A stretch of 64,000 nucleotides of DNA, taken from Coniferiporia sulphurascens. Lineage: Eukaryota; Basidiomycota; Agaricomycetes; Hymenochaetales; Hymenochaetaceae. Shown here in pieces: positions 59,411 to 64,000 of this stretch (position 1 is its first letter; every line of letters starts with the position of its first letter). The notes beneath the pieces are model-generated. The model made no database searches, was not told the DNA's origin, and was given only the letters and a program-made list of their open reading frames with translations. Where the stretch lies: the NCBI GenBank assembly GCA_002794785.1, contig NBBA01000016.1, forward strand, positions 372,001 to 436,000, written 5' to 3'. The position numbers and the translations under genes are program-made.

Positions 59411-61630
59411 ATGAAGACTCCATCGCTAGTTTCACGCAGCCGTGGCCACGGCCTACGCTGCTCTGCCGACTCGTTCGCATGGATATTCAGGACCAATCTG
59501 CCTCCTCGTCGGGGTATGCCTCTGCCTCCTGTGCAGAAACGCAACTTCTTCGGATTCGGAGACGTCCTCTCGGTTCTCACGAATGTAACGACTTTTGCTT
59601 ATCTCGCTGGTACGATTAGCTCACGCTCTGGGTTTGAAGCCCGGAGAAACGCTAAGGTCTCTCACGGAAGCTCGCAAGTCTCTTGAGGAAGCAAGACAGG
59701 AGATCAAGGACAATAGGGAGCGTGCCCAGCTGCGCACGACTCACACATTCGCCCCGCTACCAGGTTTCTTTTCGCGTCCTGCCGAACTGCGCACATTAAA
59801 GCGTATCCTTGAGGGAACACCCGCTTTCACCATTCTCTGCGGTGCGAGTTCCGTGGGCAAGACCGCGCTCCTCCGCGAGGTGCTCAGCGCAGACAGGTAC
59901 CATGTGCTGCACTTCGATCTGCGCATCGCCGGTTTTGCGGACTTGTGCAGTCTGTACCTCAACCTTAGCGGACAGATGGAACGATACTTCTCTATTATTA
60001 GCCGAGAGATGGAAGGATATGATGAATTCGAAAAGGACGCGTGGGCGTTTAAGGTATGATTTCTTCGTTTACTAGAACTACAGTCCCCTGACCCGATTCA
60101 CAAGCATGACAGGCTGAAAGTAGAACACCTGATTGATCGTAACGGACCGGATGCTGTGAAAACGAGCGATATTGCACGTCTCATGGAGCTCTTTCAGAGC
60201 TCGCTTCTTCACTACTGGGAATTCGAACCTAAAACTTGCGACGACAACGCGTCCTCGGAAGAGACGAAGGTCGGGCATGCGGAACAGAACGAACGCACTG
60301 GAGAAGCCGAGCGCTCGGCCGAGAAGTCTCCGGAGCACAAGGACAAGCCTGAACGTCCGGCAAAGAGGATTCCAGTTATCTTCTTTGATGAGGCGCACAA
60401 GCTGTGAGTTGTTCAGCGTTCCCGGGAAGCACTACATAGCTGATGTGCGTTGCAGCCCGGTACTCATCCGCTCTACGGAGGCAATGAAGTGCCTGCTTGA
60501 TGCAATGCTTGTCTTAACTAAACAGGACCGACTCTGCCATGTCGTGCATGCTACGAGCGACAGTTTCTACCAGACGTGGCTCCGCCAGTTGAATATCATG
60601 CAGCACTGCAAGGTGTGTTATCCTAATTCACTATTCGGCCACAAGTTAATTGAATTATCTCAAGGTCATTTGTATTGGTGACTGCACAAAGACAGAAACC
60701 CTGGCTTATTTCACAGACAGACTGCTCCCGGGCGTGCCGGAGGAATTACGAAAGAGACTTGATTTTGAAGCACTGTATGAAGCATTCGGAGGGAAGCTAG
60801 TCCACTGGTCAGACTATATATCAGACTTCGGTGAGCTGCATGTCACAAATTCATCAATCTTCGACTTACAACATTATCACAAAGTGAACGCTAATGGTGA
60901 ACTTCCGGGTAAGAAAGTTATGTCTAAAATCCCGTAATGCGCCTGCTGATCTTCGCATGAAGTCGAAAAGAGTAGCCACTTTCTCCAAGCATATGCCCTG
61001 CTAAATATGCAACTCATCCATGCATCCGAACTCGAGGCTGCTGCGCTCGAGAAACAGCAAGAAGGCACTTCACATTCTCCAGCGGCGCGGGCGTCGCAAG
61101 GTTTTAAGATTTACACCCCACTCTCTGCAGCGACAATGGTTGCTGCCGGAAACGGCTCGCATACCGGTGGCGTCGAAGCTCCAGACGCATCTGGTGCACC
61201 TCCAACATTCACGGCACTGCAGCTGCTCGACGTGATGCATCGTCTCTCGCGGGCAAACTCACACTGCGTGCGCTACTTCGCGCTGTGCCGAATCCTTGGA
61301 GTGCGCGCGGTCGACGACATGGTTCGTGCGCGTGTGCTCCAGCTGCGCTGGGCGGAGACGGTCTCTCCCGAAGGCGGACTGGAAGGATCCATTGTGCCAC
61401 TCGACGAGGAAGAGGAGGCGCCTGGTCCTAAACTGTACCCAACTACGCCGATCGTCACATATGCGATGCGCGTGGTGTTGCGTGAATACGACTACGAACC
61501 TGAGCCGGACCCTGACATGGACGAGTTGGACAACCCCAGGCGCGACTCGAGGCACGGGTACCGCTCCTCCGCGGTCCAGTCGGACGATAGGTCGGATTAC
61601 ATGTCACTTTCTGAGGTCTATGAATATTGA
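59411..61630 (+). CDS. P-loop ATPase (archaeal-type ATPase_2-like), probably mitochondrial
   Basis: The start at 59411 gives an Arg/Ser-rich, acid-poor N-terminus (LVSRSRGHGLR..., about 45 residues) that fits a mitochondrial presequence. It runs into KRNFFGFGDVLSVLTN, and an intron (59585-59639 by frame) leads to PGETLRSLTEARKSLEEA. Then comes GFFSRPAELRTLKRILEG, Walker A GASSVGKTALL (59841-59873) and HFDLRIAGFADL. Walker B is VIFFDEAHKL (60373-60402), preceded by a charged insert of about 45 Lys/Glu-rich residues. Later exons carry HATSDSFYQTWL and SHFLQAYALLNMQLIH, and the tail is acidic, ending YMSLSEVYEY at 61630. All joins keep frame. ATP-dependent role; partner unknown. Confidence 0.78.
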
Positions 61631-62000
61631 GAACCATCTCTTCTGTATACGGGTGGGGAATACCCGTTCGTTCCGTTTTCCTTCCCATCCTTCGATAAAT
61701 GCTTTTTTCTGTCTCTGGAGCTAGGATAGCATTGCTGTGCAATTTTTTTTTCAAGCTACAAACTGACATAGGAGACTCCATTCCTGAGACATGCATGTAA
61801 ATTATTGATCGCGAATACCGTACCATAGTTCTGGCATTAATGTACTTTATCCTTGTGTATGTACTACTTGTCCTCGCCTCCAAACACGGACGCCAAATGC
61901 GGATCGAAGATCATCGTGTCGCGTCCCCCCAAAACCTCTCTCTACACCCACAACCATCTCGGTGGCAGGAACGCCGACATTCCTCATATCTTGTTTAAAA
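61631..62000. other. Short spacer between two co-directional genes
   Basis: About 370 bases with no gene. A run of nine T at 61743-61751 lies just past the ATPase gene. Confidence 0.4.
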
Positions 62001-63917
62001 ATGGCGGAAAGCCTTTTCTTTCCGGTTTTAATCACCCTCTTTCTCGTTTTCGGTATATTATCCGTAAGTCTCTCCTGTCTTGGCCGCTTTGAGTCCGTTG
62101 CTCACAACAGTGCCACCGGGAAATTTGCGTGGTCTCGCAGCTACGGCTTGCCCTCGCGCCCAATTTTGTGTCAACCCCAGGAAATGCGTTTTTATCCTTT
62201 TGTCGTCTTTTCCTACTCTCTATGTTCTTTGCTACGGTGTATAACCTTTCACAGTGGGGCGCTTGCGAGTGGGCAGCTATTCAGCAAGAACGCGACGTAA
62301 GGACCCCGCTTCAACTTGCATCATAATATCTCCTGATTTAAGCTGACCATTGGGGGTTAGGCCGAAGTTGCCGACGCCAAAAATCGCGTCTCGTCTATGC
62401 AACACCAGCTCAATACTGCTCGTCGTCAATATGCTGAACTAAAGGCTCTATTTAACGGCACCCACGCCGAGAACTCGCTATTGAAAGCGGACAATGCCCA
62501 AGCACAACAAGCACATGCAAGCCTTCTGCGGAAGCATATCAATGTACATTCGCTAACATACAACCTTTCGTCAAAACTCTCTTCGGTGTCATCTGAACTT
62601 GCCGAGGAGCGAAGCGACATCGCCAGGCAGAAGATGCGCCTTCGGCTTGCGCTTGGCCTTATTCTATGGTTTTTGAAATATGTCCGCATCTCTGCTAATC
62701 GCGTCAAGCTGCTGTCGTCTTGTAATGCCACCCTGCAAGCTCGTTTCTCTGTCCTTCTGTCTAGTGACCTAGTTCTTCGTCAACGCTACCGGGACCTCAA
62801 GGAGCTGTGTCTGACGGATCGCCGATCAATTGAAGATCTGTCTTTGCGTCTAAGACAGGGAGAAATTACACAAGAGACCCTTGAAAAAGAATTGGCGGAA
62901 GTGAAAGACGTTTGCCGTGCTTTTGAGAAGGATTTGCAGTTTTACCAAGCACTTGCATGGACTGTTGTGGCAAGATACGATGGTTTGCAATCTGAATATG
63001 GCCAGCTTCTTGTCAACTTTGACGAACTCAAGAATGACTGTCGTGGCTTCCGAAACGATCTTCAGGGAGTAGTGACGCAGATACAAGAAACCCTGGACAT
63101 TGCTGATATTGGGCTGAACGATCTGCAACATGCTGTCAACCTGCGACCGGCAAAAATCAAACAAGATTTGATGAGAATTGGTCAGGGTCTAGATCTCGTG
63201 CGCTTGAACATGACTGAGCTGCTGGCTGGTATGGTGGCTATGGACGGGCGTAAGGCCGGAGTATCTTCCCCTGTCACCTGTCTACCGTACGCCCCTGGAA
63301 GTATCGAAGACGCGGTGAGGAAACTCAAGACCCTTTATGAGGCGACTAGGGCGGATGAAATAGAAACGGACAATAGCGACGAATGGTAAGCGGTATTTTC
63401 TCACATAGGAGTATCACTTAGATTGTGCTTGCAGCCGAGCGGAAGGGGACTCATCTGTCGATGAGCTTCAGGAAGCTACACTGGCGAACATTTCCTATGT
63501 TGAGCAAAAGGACGAGCCTTTGCGTCACGTGGTGGAAAGTCTGCACGGGATCATCTCAAAGATCGAAGGCGATGACAGCAGGTATGGCACTTGCGTTCCA
63601 ACTCTAGCTAGATCTCTAATTGATCTCGACTGCAGGAATACGCTCCTTACCAGTCTCCCTTCGGCATCGGACATCGTCAGTAAACTCAAGCAAATCGTTG
63701 TTGAAAAGGATAGCATCTTGACGTCGCAGGTCGGCTCGCGCATCGATCCGAAGGGGTAAGTTGGTCTCTGATGGTCTTTATACCTCCCCTAAACATCTAC
63801 CACAGAGACGCGGCCTCAAAGACCCGGTGCGCCGGACAGCTCCACAGTTTCAATATTGATGAGCGCGACGCAGAGCCTGTTATATCCCTGCCTGTCGAGA
63901 AGCAAGACTGCTTGTGA
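62001..63917 (+). CDS. Unrecognised membrane plus coiled-coil protein
   Basis: Six exons read in frame: 62001-62063, 62141-62296, 62361-63385, 63435-63581, 63636-63755 and 63806-63917, giving about 540 residues. A hydrophobic N-terminal helix (MAESLFFPVLITLFLVFGIL) is followed by a second one in exon 2 (LFLLSMFFATVYNLSQWG). A long heptad-type coiled coil rich in Leu, Arg, Glu and Gln begins in exon 3. It is broken by a third hydrophobic stretch (LRLALGLILWFLKYV) and continues past residue 250 with RQGEITQETLEKELAEVKDV. The C-terminal part is acidic. I know of agaricomycete proteins with this shape but no function. Likely an integral membrane protein with a rod-like domain. Confidence 0.7.
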
Positions 63918-64000
63918 TGGAATACAGGCCCTTACTTTCGTGCATAATATTCCTCACCTAATTCCATACATTTGTATTACGGCGCTTTCGTATTTGTATG
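63918..64000. other. Downstream sequence to the right edge
   Basis: T-rich 3' flank of the preceding gene; no gene is visible before the window ends. Confidence 0.4.

Noticed and set aside
1..64000. CRISPR arrays, bacterial operons, riboswitches
   Set aside because: Spliced eukaryotic genes throughout; no regularly spaced repeat array was seen.

Overview
The window looks like chromosomal DNA of a mushroom-forming basidiomycete (Agaricomycetes). Genes are split by many short GT-AG introns of about 45-70 bases. The protein families fit: DUF6534 membrane proteins, OrdA-type P450s, a Ser/Thr-rich GPI-type surface protein, a GH5_9 exo-beta-1,3-glucanase and Plavaka (KDZ) transposons. All calls come from reading the sequence by eye. 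Exon joins were chosen by frame, splice consensus and agreement between paralogues, and nothing was searched against a database.

Bases 1-19.3 kb are mobile-element-rich and mostly broken. They hold a partial transposon-associated coiled-coil gene, a decayed GH5_9 glucanase with a duplicated exon fragment beside it, and a secreted-type protein that has lost its C-terminus. A Plavaka element with an accessory coiled-coil gene follows, then a Ty1/copia retrotransposon that lacks its 3' end. Three solo LTRs of one family (about 560 bp, TG...CA, each with a perfect 5-bp target duplication) sit inside these elements, two in the Plavaka gene and one in the copia gag. Several stops in the dead elements look like CGA to TGA changes.

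From 20 to 32.3 kb lie ordinary genes: two divergent cytochrome P450 paralogues 2.1 kb apart, a bHLH transcription factor, and, divergent from it, a gene for a GPI-type surface protein.

From 32.3 to 50 kb there is a cluster of four DUF6534 membrane-protein genes (A, B, C on the minus strand, D on the plus strand). A and B lie in a tandem segmental duplication of about 4 kb. C and D flank the conserved spliceosome gene CLF1. All four keep the same splice pattern, including a 12-base micro-exon.

From 51.2 to 59.2 kb are two tandem Argonaute genes, deduced at 914 and 946 residues, which keep the slicer residues and a shared promoter layout. The window ends with a P-loop ATPase, probably mitochondrial, and an unrecognised membrane plus coiled-coil protein. 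Mobile elements and a duplicated RNA-silencing effector occur in the same window. That is suggestive for genome defence, but nothing here links them functionally.
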